Part shown: positions 1 to 8,047 of the stretch, one piece after another | Position numbering within the stretch: position 1 is the stretch's first letter | Layout of the letters: each line of letters begins with the position of its first letter | NCBI GenBank assembly: GCA_022845955.1 | Contig: AP025576.1 | Coordinates: 7,006,001 to 7,070,000 of the forward strand | Direction of reading: 5' to 3' | Length of the DNA: 64,000 bases | Source: Lachnospiraceae bacterium | GTDB lineage: Bacteria > Bacillota > Clostridia > Lachnospirales > Lachnospiraceae | Notes under the pieces: generated by a model | Databases searched by the model: none | What the model was told of the DNA's origin: nothing | Seen by the model: only the letters and a program-made list of their open reading frames with translations | Made by a program: the position numbers and the translations under genes

Positions 1-888
1 GGCCTTCAAAAGGGCGTGGAACGAATTACAAAATTCATGATGGCATCCCTGTTCGTCATTCTGATCATCCTTTGCATCCGGAGCGTAACCCTGCCCGGAG
101 CGGCGGACGGAGCCGCTTTTTATCTGATTCCCGACTTCACCAAAATAAAGGAATACGGATGGTTTGATGTCATATTCGCCGCCATGGGACAGGCTTTCTT
201 TACCCTGAGCTTAGGAATCGGGGCCATGGCTATCTTCGGCAGCTATATCACGAAGGATCATACGCTTACGGGTGAATCCATACGGATTTGTGTTTTAGAT
301 ACCCTGGTGGCCCTGCTTGCCGGTTTAATTATTTTCCCGGCCTGTTTTGCCTTCCAGGTGAATCCCGGAGAGGGCCCGGGGCTTGTGTTTGTCACTCTGC
401 CCAATATCTTTAACCAGATGGCCGGAGGCAGGATTTTCGGAACCCTGTTCTTTGTATTTATGAGCTTTGCCGCTTTATCCACAATCATAGCGGTATTTGA
501 AAATATCATCAGCTTTTCCATCGACTTGTTCAGCTGGAAAAGAGGGAAAGCCGTTGCGGTAAACCTGGTGCTGATTATTGTTCTTTCCCTGCCCTGTGTA
601 TTCGGATTCAATATCTGGAGCGCAATCGCTCCTTTGGGTGCCGGTTCCACCATCCAGGATTTGGAGGACTTCATTGTTTCCAATAACCTGCTTCCGTTGG
701 GAAGCCTTGGATATCTGCTGTTTTGTACCAGCCGTTATGGCTGGGGCTGGAAAAGCTTCATCGCGGAAGCGGATGCCGGCCGGGGTGTCAAATTCCCCAA
801 ATGGTCCCGCATATATGTAAGCTTTATTCTGCCTGCAATTGTATTATTTATATTTATCATGGGATATATCCAGAAATTTGTAAAATAA
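1..888 (+). CDS. Sodium-dependent transporter (NSS/SNF family), C-terminal part
   Basis: The reading frame is open from base 1, so the gene starts before the window; 295 residues are visible and the family usually has about 440-500. The first residues (GLQKGVERITKFMM) fit the loop before a mid-protein helix of neurotransmitter:sodium symporters. About six hydrophobic segments follow, with the conserved GPGLVFVTLPNIF stretch seen in bacterial family members. The role is probably Na+-driven uptake of an amino acid across the cytoplasmic membrane; the substrate cannot be read from sequence. It converges on spmB and is followed directly by a strong hairpin. An internal GTG at base 16 is not the real start. 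Confidence 0.9.
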   Translation, partial: GLQKGVERITKFMMASLFVILIILCIRSVTLPGAADGAAFYLIPDFTKIKEYGWFDVIFAAMGQAFFTLSLGIGAMAIFGSYITKDHTLTGESIRICVLDTLVALLAGLIIFPACFAFQVNPGEGPGLVFVTLPNIFNQMAGGRIFGTLFFVFMSFAALSTIIAVFENIISFSIDLFSWKRGKAVAVNLVLIIVLSLPCVFGFNIWSAIAPLGAGSTIQDLEDFIVSNNLLPLGSLGYLLFCTSRYGWGWKSFIAEADAGRGVKFPKWSRIYVSFILPAIVLFIFIMGYIQKFVK

Positions 889-892
889 GGCA

Positions 893-931
893 TAAAAAAA
901 TCGGCATGTCCTACCGGGACATGCCTTTTTA
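893..931. terminator. Bidirectional intrinsic terminator
   Basis: A 9-bp perfect stem (903-911 with 917-925) and 5-base loop is followed by a T run on the plus strand and preceded by an A run, so it can also serve the convergent spmB transcript. It begins a few bases after the transporter stop codon. Confidence 0.85.
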
Positions 932-999
932 TTACATATTATTCTATACCATCCTCTCAGTGTCCCCGGCGCAAAGCCCGTACCGGCATCGGAAAAGCT

Positions 1000-1533
1000 T
1001 TATCCTCCAAACATCCCCGCCAACAGCACACTTGCCGCAACCCCCACCGCGGTTGCCGTCAGAGCACCGGCTAATGTATACCGGGTCTTAGTCACCTTCG
1101 CTGCCATAAAGTAAACACTCATGGTATAAAAACAGGTTTCCGTACAACTCATTAAAATAGATGTCATCATCCCGATATAGGAATCCGTCCCATAATTTTT
1201 AAAAATATCAAGCACCAGACCCGTAGCCGCAGAGGAAGAGAAAAGCTTAATAAAAATAAGAGGCACAATAGGCGCCGGAAGCCCGGCCGGTTCCGTTATC
1301 TTTCCAATTACCCCGCCAAAAAACTCAAGGAATCCGGATGCACGCAATATCCCTACCGCCATCATCAGACCAATCAGAGTGGGCATAATCTTGATAACGG
1401 TATGAAAACCATCTTCCGCCCCTTTGATAAAATCCTCATAAACATTGGTATGATGAATCACTCCATAAGCCACGATATAAAATATCAGGGCAGGAATTAT
1501 GATATTGGATAAGTTCGCCAGCGCATTCATCAT
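1000..1533 (-). CDS. spmB: Spore maturation protein B (SpmB)
   Basis: This 177-residue membrane protein has the nucleoside-recognition/gate domain shared by SpmA and SpmB, with the conserved KIMPTLIGLMMAVGILRASG region and several hydrophobic helices. In Bacillus the pair is needed for spore core dehydration and heat resistance; that is family knowledge. Two ATGs lie together at the start and a GAGG ribosome site sits about 11 bases upstream of the first. It follows spmA on the same strand but with an unusual 276-base gap between them. Confidence 0.92.
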   Translation of the reverse strand: MMNALANLSNIIIPALIFYIVAYGVIHHTNVYEDFIKGAEDGFHTVIKIMPTLIGLMMAVGILRASGFLEFFGGVIGKITEPAGLPAPIVPLIFIKLFSSSAATGLVLDIFKNYGTDSYIGMMTSILMSCTETCFYTMSVYFMAAKVTKTRYTLAGALTATAVGVAASVLLAGMFGG

Positions 1534-1587
1534 AAGAAAGGATACCTCGGCAGTATTTTCTAAACAATATATGCGCTGCCGCCCGGT

Positions 1588-1728
1588 CTAAGAACCAAAG
1601 TACTGTAAAACGGCTTTTTTCTTCTTCCTGTCATCGGCTTCGTCAAGCGGATCCACCAGTTCCCCCATCCACTTCCGGGCTCTCCTGGACCTGCAAGTAA
1701 TATCTTGTATAGCCTTCTCTAATTCAAT
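1588..1728 (-). pseudogene. Short open frame or gene remnant between spmA and spmB
   Basis: The 276-base gap between spmA and spmB contains an open frame of about 55 codons (stops at 1588-1590 and 1756-1758). It is rich in charged residues and ends KKKAVLQYFGS. It has no ATG, GTG or TTG near its beginning. An AGGAG motif lies six bases before an in-frame ATT codon (1726-1728), which would give a 46-residue product with a very rare start; an internal ATG gives only 27 residues. I do not recognise a family. It may be the tail of a decayed gene, an unusual small protein, or chance. Confidence 0.3.
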
Positions 1729-1809
1729 CTTCTTCTCCTGTTTCTCAACACATTGCTATCTTAAAAACGGTGCTGTTACTATCCTTTCAATCGACAAAAG
1801 CGGAAGGCC

Positions 1810-2415
1810 TTACGACCTCCGCTTCGCATCCATGATTTTACAAATTACCACCGCCACCAACGTGGACGACAGTGTGGCAATAATGCCCGGTACAATCACG
1901 GCAGTGGGATTGACACTGCCGTACTGGCTTCGGTATGCAATAATGGATACCGGTATTAACTGCAAAGAAGAAATATTTAGAATCAAAAACGTACACATCT
2001 CATTGCTCGCCGCAGCAGGTGAGTTCCCCGTCCTCCTGCATTCTTCTTCGTTCAGCTTCTGCAGCTCCTCCATTGCCTTAAGCCCTGCCGGTGTACATGC
2101 CCAGCCCAGCCCCAGTATATTGGCGATAATATTTGTGGATATGTATTCCCTTGCCGCATGGTTTTTAGGAATACGCGGAAAAAGGAAGGAGATAAACGGC
2201 TGGATCCCTTTGGTCATCGATGCAATCAGACCGGAATTTTTAGCAATTTCCATCAGCCCAACCCAAAGCGCCATAATACCCGTCATTGTGATACATAGCT
2301 GTACCGCTTCTCCCGCACTGTCCAGGGCCCCGTTGGCAACCGCTTCGATGTTGCCGGTCAGCGCGCCGTAAATAACCCCTATGGCAATCATAACCGCCCA
2401 AATATAATTCAGCAT
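1810..2415 (-). CDS. spmA: Spore maturation protein A (SpmA)
   Basis: This 201-residue membrane protein has the SpmA hallmarks: MTGIMALWVGLMEIA, ISTNIIANILGLGWACTPAGLKAM and a C-terminal EMCTFLILNISSLQLIP segment. With SpmB it acts in spore maturation, by analogy with Bacillus. The open frame extends a further 79 codons upstream into the ATPase gene, but the ATG at 2415 gives the family start (MLNYIWAVM) and has a GGA-type site upstream. It lies 85 bases after the amino-acid ABC operon on the same strand and may be read with it. Confidence 0.92.
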   Translation of the reverse strand: MLNYIWAVMIAIGVIYGALTGNIEAVANGALDSAGEAVQLCITMTGIMALWVGLMEIAKNSGLIASMTKGIQPFISFLFPRIPKNHAAREYISTNIIANILGLGWACTPAGLKAMEELQKLNEEECRRTGNSPAAASNEMCTFLILNISSLQLIPVSIIAYRSQYGSVNPTAVIVPGIIATLSSTLVAVVICKIMDAKRRS

Positions 2416-2500
2416 AAAAAAGTCCTTTTTTATACCATTATATTTTATTTCTTCCGGAAAAGAACCGTTACTGCTGTCCGTATACGCAATCCGCCGGCTT

Positions 2501-3244
2501 TTATAATACCTTGGATAGGAATTCCTGAAGCCTTGGATTCCTTGGGTTATCAAAAAATTCCCGGGGTGCGCTTTCCTCTTTAATGATCCCGTCGTCCATA
2601 AAGAGGACCCTGCTTCCCACTTCCTTTGCAAAACCCATCTCGTGGGTAACAATCACCATGGTCATACCGTCCCTTGCCAAATCCGACATAACACCCAGAA
2701 CCTCTCCTACCATCTCCGGATCCAGGGCGCTCGTAGGCTCGTCAAAAAGCATCACATCCGGGTGCATGCAAAGGGAACGCACAATGGCAATTCGCTGCTT
2801 CTGCCCGCCGGAAAGCTGGGAAGGATAAGCATTTGCCTTTTCCGGCAATCCCACTCTCTCCAGAAGCTTCATCGCCTCCTCCTCCGCCTCTTTCCTGGAA
2901 CGCTTCAGAAGCTGGATGGGAGCGAGAGTCATATTCTGCAGTATGGTTTTATGGGGAAACAGGTTAAAATGCTGGAACACCATACCGATATGCTGCCTGT
3001 ACAGGTTGATATTGGCTTTGGGATCCGTGATATCCTTTCCTTCAAAAAGGATCTGCCCCCCGGTAGGTTCCTCCAGCAGATTCAGGGAACGAAGGAAGGT
3101 GGACTTCCCGGAACCTGAAGGTCCTACTATAACCACAACCTCCCCCTGGGATATTGTGGTGTTGATGTTTTTAAGAACCTCGATATCCCCGAAGGATTTG
3201 CAAAGATTCCTGATTTCAAATAAAAGCTGTCCGTCAGCGTTCAT
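2501..3244 (-). CDS. Polar amino-acid ABC transporter ATP-binding protein (GlnQ/HisP type)
   Basis: The 247-residue ATPase has Walker A GPSGSGKST (residues 41-49), the Q-loop FQHFNLFPH, signature LSGGQKQR, Walker B VMLFDEPTSALDPE and a switch histidine in VTHEMGF. It energises uptake by the adjacent permease and binding lipoprotein. The ATG at 3244 is preceded by GAGGAGG nine bases upstream, which decides it over the longer frame beginning at 3298. The gene overlaps the permease stop by 11 bases, typical of translational coupling. Confidence 0.95.
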   Translation of the reverse strand: MNADGQLLFEIRNLCKSFGDIEVLKNINTTISQGEVVVIVGPSGSGKSTFLRSLNLLEEPTGGQILFEGKDITDPKANINLYRQHIGMVFQHFNLFPHKTILQNMTLAPIQLLKRSRKEAEEEAMKLLERVGLPEKANAYPSQLSGGQKQRIAIVRSLCMHPDVMLFDEPTSALDPEMVGEVLGVMSDLARDGMTMVIVTHEMGFAKEVGSRVLFMDDGIIKEESAPREFFDNPRNPRLQEFLSKVL

Positions 3245-3986
3245 TCGTCCGTAACCTCCTCTCCAGTCTGGAAACACCTGCTGCCAGCAGGGATACAATC
3301 GCCAGGTAAATCAATGCCACGGCAATCAGAGGCATAAAGGCGGAATAGGTCTGGCTGCGGATAACATTACCGCCATGGGTCAGATCGGTCAGGGCGATAT
3401 ATCCGCTGATTGAAGTTTCTTTTAACAGCACAATAATTTCATTTCCCAACGCAGGGAGCACATTTTTCAGTGCCTGGGGCAGTATGATATGCCACATGGT
3501 AGCCGGATAGCCGAAGCCAAGGCTTCTTCCCGCTTCAAACTGGCCGATATCGATCGCCATGATACCGGAACGCACGATTTCCGCCACATAGGCGCCGGAA
3601 TTAATTCCGAAAGCCAGAATGGCAACCACACGTTTGTCGATGGAAACACTGCCGAAAATAACATAATACATAATCAAAAGCTGAATCATAGTAGGGGTAC
3701 CCCGGATTACCGTCAGGTATAACTGACAGATAAAATCCACCAGTTTAAACAGGTAATAGCCCAGCAGCTTTCTGATATACACACCCTTTTCTTTGATTTT
3801 AGCCGGCTTCTTTATCCCGCTTTTTACCGCGCTGGAACGGACAATTGCCACCAGAAAGCCCAGCACCAGGCCGAGTATCACCGCAAAAAAGGTGATAAGC
3901 AGCGTGGTTTTCAGACCGTCGGTCAAATATTTCCACCGGTTGTCCTTAATGAAGTTCAGATAAAACTGATCCATAAAATCCTGCAT
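3234..3986 (-). CDS. Polar amino-acid ABC transporter permease (HisM/GlnP type)
   Basis: The 250-residue inner-membrane permease has the BPD_transp_1 fold and the EAA-like loop AGRSLGFGYPATMWHIILPQALKNVLPAL that docks on the ATPase. The N-terminal helix region TDGLKTTLLITFFAVILG is typical of the His/Glu/Gln/Arg family. Five or six membrane helices are visible. The start was placed at ATG 3986 because GGAGGG lies seven bases upstream; the longer frame to 4118 has no such site. It forms an operon with the binding protein (upstream) and ATPase (overlapping downstream). Confidence 0.93.
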   Translation of the reverse strand: MQDFMDQFYLNFIKDNRWKYLTDGLKTTLLITFFAVILGLVLGFLVAIVRSSAVKSGIKKPAKIKEKGVYIRKLLGYYLFKLVDFICQLYLTVIRGTPTMIQLLIMYYVIFGSVSIDKRVVAILAFGINSGAYVAEIVRSGIMAIDIGQFEAGRSLGFGYPATMWHIILPQALKNVLPALGNEIIVLLKETSISGYIALTDLTHGGNVIRSQTYSAFMPLIAVALIYLAIVSLLAAGVSRLERRLRTNER

Positions 3987-4080
3987 GTAAATACCCTCCA
4001 CCATTTCTCCTTTGTCTGTTTTGTGCATCAGCCAGGCACTGTCAGGCGATCTGATAATGTCTGGCTGACGCGCAACAAAC

Positions 4081-4103
4081 GGGCCCATGGAATTCATGGG
4101 TCC
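4081..4103 (-). other. Hairpin between binding-protein and permease genes
   Basis: A 9-bp stem (4081-4089 with 4095-4103, one G-T pair) with a 5-base loop lies between the binding-protein stop and the permease start. On the minus strand it is followed by GTTTGTTG, not a clean T run, so it is more likely an mRNA-stabilising or partial-termination hairpin that lowers permease expression than a full terminator. This kind of structure after binding-protein genes is common. Confidence 0.5.
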
Positions 4104-4125
4104 GCTTGTACATAACACATTCTGT

Positions 4126-4144
4126 GTAACAGTTCAGATAAGTC
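4126..4144. repeat. Copy of dispersed GTAACxGTTC palindrome (one arm)
   Basis: The sequence GTAACAGTTCAGA matches the arm of the repeat family described in the findings. It lies just after the binding-protein gene. Confidence 0.5.
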
Positions 4145-4152
4145 CGCATCTA

Positions 4153-5055
4153 TTACTCTTTAATGATAATAACCTGCTTGGAGGAAGCATAGGAATCGCT
4201 AAAATCAACACTCTGCTGGCGATCCTCGGTAACGGTGATGCCCGCCACACCCAGATCCGCTTTGCCGGACTGGATAGCATTGATGATGGAATCGAATTCC
4301 ATGTCCTCAATTTTCAGTTCATAGCCGAGTACATCGCAAACGGCCTGTGCCATATCCGCATCAATACCAACTACCTTGTCTCCCTGGTAATATTCATAAG
4401 GCTCAAAATAAGCATTGGTTGCCATCACCAATGTTCCGTTGGAACGATCCACGTCTGCGGGAGATTCATAAGGGAACTGTCCCTTTGTGTCATCTCCGAT
4501 ATAATTTTTAACAATATTATCCAGCGTCCCGTCTTCCTTCAGCTGTGCCAGCGCTTCGTTGATTTTTGCGGTGAGGTCAGCATTATCCTTGGAAATACAG
4601 ATCGCATAATCCTCTTCCGCAAAAGGCTCTTCCAGAATCTTCAGGCCTGTGGTATTGGCAACGAATGCTTTTGCAGGCTGCTCGTCAATAATCACACAGT
4701 CAATCTTTCCCTGAAGAAGTGCCTGTACCGCATCATTCCCTTTATTGAAACGCTCGATAGTAGAACCTTGTTCTTCATAATCGGATGCATAAATATCCCC
4801 GGTGGTTCCAAGCTGAACACCGATTGTTTTTCCGGGAAGATCATCAATGCCGGTTACCTTCCCTTCCGCGGCGGGTTCCTGTGCCTCGGTGGATTCTGCC
4901 GCTGCGGCGGAATCGGAAGCTGCCTCTGTGCCTGCTGCCTCTGTGCCTGCCGCAGCGGGTTCGCTTCCCTGGGTCCCCTGTGCGGAGTTTGAACAGGCCG
5001 CGAGAGAAACCGTCATACATACAGCCAAAGCTGTTGCCAAAATTTTTTTCATCAT
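4153..5055 (-). CDS. Amino-acid ABC transporter substrate-binding lipoprotein
   Basis: The 300-residue protein has a lipoprotein signal peptide ending in LAAC (lipidated Cys21), then an Ala/Glu/Ser-rich linker to about residue 65, then the two-lobed SBP_bac_3 domain. Recognisable motifs include GKTIGVQLGTTGDIYA, FEPYEYYQGDKVVGIDADMAQAV and KADLGVAGITVTEDR. It captures a polar amino acid outside the cell and hands it to the permease. Two adjacent ATGs (5055 and 5052) follow a GGAGGAG site; either could be used. It is the first gene of the three-gene operon. The N-lobe and C-lobe order appears circularly rearranged, since the FEPYEYY motif normally near the N-terminus comes at about residue 215. 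Confidence 0.93.
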   Translation of the reverse strand: MMKKILATALAVCMTVSLAACSNSAQGTQGSEPAAAGTEAAGTEAASDSAAAAESTEAQEPAAEGKVTGIDDLPGKTIGVQLGTTGDIYASDYEEQGSTIERFNKGNDAVQALLQGKIDCVIIDEQPAKAFVANTTGLKILEEPFAEEDYAICISKDNADLTAKINEALAQLKEDGTLDNIVKNYIGDDTKGQFPYESPADVDRSNGTLVMATNAYFEPYEYYQGDKVVGIDADMAQAVCDVLGYELKIEDMEFDSIINAIQSGKADLGVAGITVTEDRQQSVDFSDSYASSKQVIIIKE

Positions 5056-5453
5056 ACTCTCCTCCTTGCGCCAAAGTGCGCTGCACCCTGATGCGCTGTT
5101 CTGAATATATTGTATAATTATAACTGTTCTATCCCTTCACAGTTGTTGCCAAAATCCATCCTGAATCGCCTTCGGCGATGGATTCTGACACTCCTGAACC
5201 ACTTTCTTACGGCCGGGTGCGCCGTCCTGTTGGATACTTACGCATAATTATACATTAATCACAATTTATATTAACATATTTATTTCGAAACACAAGCGGT
5301 ATTTTTCACAAAATAAAGAGAGGATGTGGAAAAGGTTTTTTTCACTTTTACTCTGTACTGCCTGTTTTTGCAGGGGTACAGACAAGGGAGGGCAAAAATC
5401 CGTGATTTTCACCCTCCCCTGAACGCTTCCTTTATCCCTGTTTTATAAATATA
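5056..5453 (-). promoter_or_regulatory. 398-base intergenic region: leader of the amino-acid importer
   Basis: No gene is seen here. On the minus strand two TATAAT hexamers (plus coordinates 5117-5122 and 5247-5252) could be -10 boxes, but neither has a convincing -35. If the distal one is used, the leader is about 190 bases. It contains a hairpin around 5154-5184 in which AATCCATC can pair with GATGGATT outside a smaller ATCGCC/GGCGAT stem. A GAACAGTTA half-site of the dispersed repeat lies at 5120-5129. No known riboswitch core was recognised. Confidence 0.4.
5386..5418 (-). terminator. Hairpin after fabH, probable end of the fatty-acid operon
   Basis: GGGAGGG plus AAAATC on one side pairs with GATTTT and CCCTCCC on the other, about 13 bp with a small bulge, 36 bases downstream of the fabH stop. 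There is no good T run after it, so termination efficiency is uncertain. Confidence 0.5.
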
Positions 5454-6416
5454 CTACCACTCCATCACGGCAGTCCCCCAGGACAGCCCGGCGCCGAAAC
5501 CGCAGAGTACGATCTTATCCCCTCTTTCCAGCCATCCCTTCCGGTTACACTCGTCCAGAAGAATCGGCACACTGGCAGCGGAAATGTTTCCACAATGATC
5601 CAGACTTACAGGGAACTTATCCACAGAAATATGCAGCCTTTTGGAAACAGACTGGATAATCCGCAGATTAGCCTGGTGCAGGAAAAAGTATTTGATATTC
5701 TCCGCCTGCAGATCTGCCTTTTCCAAAGCCTTACGTATGGAGGCAGGGACGGTGGTCACCGCAAACTTGTATACCTCCTGTCCGTCCATATGCACATAGT
5801 CCGGACGGGTATCCGACTGCACCAGGAGGTTATTGTTCTCCCTGTTGCGGCACACAAGAGCGTTTCCCCTGCTTCCGTCGCAGCCCTGATCAAAGCTGAG
5901 GATCCCCACATCCTCTTTTCGTATCACGGCCGCGCCGGCGCCGTCCCCAAACAGCACACAGGTGCTTCTGTCCGTCCAGTCCATGATCCGGGACAGCGTT
6001 TCCGCTCCCAGGACAAGGGCATTCTGAAACCGTCCCGTACCCAGGAAGGCATCCGCCGTCTCCAGGGCAAACAGGAAGCCGGAGCAGGCCGCATTGATAT
6101 CAAAGGCCATAGCCTTTGTGGCGCCAAGACGGGCCTGCAGTTCACAGGCTGCCGACGGGGTCACATGATCTGCCGTAATCGTCGCCGCCAGAATCAAATC
6201 CAGATCCTCCGGAGCGATCCCCGCTTCCTCCATTGCCAGTCTGGCTGCCTGCTCCGCCATGTCCGTGGTGGTTTCCTCTCTGGCAATCCTTCTTTCCCGG
6301 ATTCCGGTACGGCTGGTTATCCATTCATCCGATGTATCCATTTTGGTGGAAAGCCAGTCATTTGTTACCCGTGCTGCCGGAAGGCAGCTTCCTGTCCCTA
6401 TTATTCTGCTCCTCAT
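5454..6416 (-). CDS. fabH: 3-oxoacyl-ACP synthase III
   Basis: FabH condenses acetyl-CoA (or a branched starter) with malonyl-ACP to begin fatty-acid synthesis. The 320-residue protein has the catalytic Cys in DINAACSGFLFAL (about residue 111), His in FLHQANLRI and Asn in DHCGNISAAS. The start at ATG 6416 is chosen because GGAGG lies five bases before it; the ATG at 6428 sits on top of that site. It is the last gene of the operon, an unusual place since fabH commonly leads such operons in Firmicutes. Confidence 0.95.
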   Translation of the reverse strand: MRSRIIGTGSCLPAARVTNDWLSTKMDTSDEWITSRTGIRERRIAREETTTDMAEQAARLAMEEAGIAPEDLDLILAATITADHVTPSAACELQARLGATKAMAFDINAACSGFLFALETADAFLGTGRFQNALVLGAETLSRIMDWTDRSTCVLFGDGAGAAVIRKEDVGILSFDQGCDGSRGNALVCRNRENNNLLVQSDTRPDYVHMDGQEVYKFAVTTVPASIRKALEKADLQAENIKYFFLHQANLRIIQSVSKRLHISVDKFPVSLDHCGNISAASVPILLDECNRKGWLERGDKIVLCGFGAGLSWGTAVMEW

Positions 6417-6489
6417 CTCTTCCTCCATGCCGCTGTCCGGGAATGTCCGGCCCCTATCCGTCAGGATGCGGTGCCGGTACTCCCTCCAT

Positions 6490-7575
6490 CTATTTTAAAG
6501 CATCTGCAACCTCATCCAGGATCGTTCCCACCGTTTCCATTCGTTCCGACCGGCAGGCATTGCTCCCGCAGAAGAGCAGGCCGTTTTCCACATCCCCTTC
6601 CACTGCGCGTATCAATGCCTCCGTAATACAGTAAGGCGTATCCGCAGGGTTACAGGTCTTAATGCAACCATGACATTTCCCATGGGGAATAGCCCCTTTT
6701 CCCGCCTTTTGCAGAAAGGTGTTCCGGATAGCGCGTCCGGGCATTCCCACCGGGCTTTTCACCAGTACAATATCTTCTTCCTTCGCATCAATATAGGCCT
6801 GTTTATAAGCAGGATGGGCATCGCATTCCTCCGTGGTCACAAAGCGGGTAGCCATCTGTACGCCGGATAACCCGCGGGAAATCCACTTGCCGGCTTCTTC
6901 TCCGGTATAAACTCCTCCGGCCATAACCACAGGTATTTCTTTCCCCTGTTCCTTTCCGAATGCCTCTGCGGCTTCCAGAATCCTATCCGCCTCTTCTTCA
7001 AAGTGCATACCCGGGATATCCCGGAGCTGTTCCTCCGTAAACCCTAAGTGCCCTCCGGCCAGCGGGCCTTCTATCACTACCATATCAGGCAGATACTTAT
7101 ATTTTTTCATCCAATAGCGGAAGATCACGTTGGCCGATTTCAGGCTGGAAACAATAGGCGCCAGCTTCACCGGCTGCCCGTTTCCCGGAACCGGTACGCC
7201 CGAAGCGATTTCCGGCAGTGTTACCGGCAGGCCCGCACCGGAAATAATCACATCGGCGCCCGCCTCTATGGCGGCTCTTACATATTCCTCATAATGCCGG
7301 GTGGCTACCATGATATTTACACCCACAATGCCGCCATGTGCCAGCTCCTTCGCCCTTCTGATTTCCTTTTTCACCGCCCGCAGATTGGCTTCATGCGGGT
7401 TTTGATGGTAATCCGGTTCCCGGAAGCCGATTTGGGCGGTTGATATAATACCGATCCCGCCCTTCGCCGCCACGGCTCCCGCCAGCCCGGAAAGACTGAC
7501 GCCGACGCCCATTCCTCCCTGTATTACGGGAATCCCGGCCGTCAGTTCTCCGATTGTTAAAGGTTTTACACTCAT
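6490..7575 (-). CDS. Nitronate monooxygenase / FabK-like flavoprotein with Cys-rich tail
   Basis: The 361-residue protein is a TIM-barrel FMN enzyme of the nitronate monooxygenase/FabK superfamily: it has VIQGGMGVGVS at the N-terminus, the phosphate-binding GVYTGEEAGKWISRGLSGVQMATRF region and GPLAGGHLGF with the family histidine. A C-terminal cluster CHGCIKTC...YC...CGSNACR is absent from the shorter fabK here and could bind metal or FeS. Start ATG 7575 has GGGAG upstream and lies 19 bases after fabZ. It may oxidise nitronates or serve as a second enoyl reductase; the context favours a lipid link, but this is inference. Confidence 0.85.
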   Translation of the reverse strand: MSVKPLTIGELTAGIPVIQGGMGVGVSLSGLAGAVAAKGGIGIISTAQIGFREPDYHQNPHEANLRAVKKEIRRAKELAHGGIVGVNIMVATRHYEEYVRAAIEAGADVIISGAGLPVTLPEIASGVPVPGNGQPVKLAPIVSSLKSANVIFRYWMKKYKYLPDMVVIEGPLAGGHLGFTEEQLRDIPGMHFEEEADRILEAAEAFGKEQGKEIPVVMAGGVYTGEEAGKWISRGLSGVQMATRFVTTEECDAHPAYKQAYIDAKEEDIVLVKSPVGMPGRAIRNTFLQKAGKGAIPHGKCHGCIKTCNPADTPYCITEALIRAVEGDVENGLLFCGSNACRSERMETVGTILDEVADALK

Positions 7576-7594
7576 TTTTATCTCCCGGTCCCCG

Positions 7595-8035
7595 TCAGGC
7601 TTTTTCCGGTTCACTGACCACAAAGGTCAGCTCCGCCTTTGCTACCAGCTTTCCGTTTACAGTGGCTTTCGCACTGCCCACCCCTACAGGGCCCTTAACC
7701 TTACTGATCTGTGTTTCCAGCATAAGCACATCCCCCGGAACCACCTTGCCCTTGAACCGGGCACCGTCAATGCCTCCGAACAGAACCAGCTTTCCTTTGT
7801 TTTCCGGCCGGCTGAGAATAGCAACCGCCCCTGCCTGTGCCAGTGCTTCCAGAATAAGAACGCCCGGCATTACCGGCTCCTGGGGAAAATGGCCTGCAAA
7901 AAAAGGCTCATTATAGGTTACGCATTTTTTCCCCACCGCACGTACGCCCGGTTCCAGCTCTTCTATGGTATCCAGGAGCAAAAAGGGCTGCCTGTGAGGG
8001 ATAATTTCCATGATCTGTTTTGTTGAAAGCTGCAT
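7595..8035 (-). CDS. fabZ: 3-hydroxyacyl-ACP dehydratase
   Basis: FabZ removes water from 3-hydroxyacyl-ACP in each elongation cycle. The 146-residue hot-dog protein has the catalytic His49 in FAGHFPQEPVMPGV and Glu63 in ILEALAQAGAV, with the N-terminal IIPHRQPFLLLD motif. It starts 12 bases after fabF with an AGGAGG-type site, so it is read in the same transcript. Confidence 0.96.
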   Translation of the reverse strand: MQLSTKQIMEIIPHRQPFLLLDTIEELEPGVRAVGKKCVTYNEPFFAGHFPQEPVMPGVLILEALAQAGAVAILSRPENKGKLVLFGGIDGARFKGKVVPGDVLMLETQISKVKGPVGVGSAKATVNGKLVAKAELTFVVSEPEKA

Positions 8036-8047
8036 AAGGCTTTCCTC

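Noticed and set aside
4847..5104. Ala/Ser-rich open frames opposite the binding-protein linker
   Set aside because: They are shadows of the low-complexity linker and signal peptide of the lipoprotein gene.
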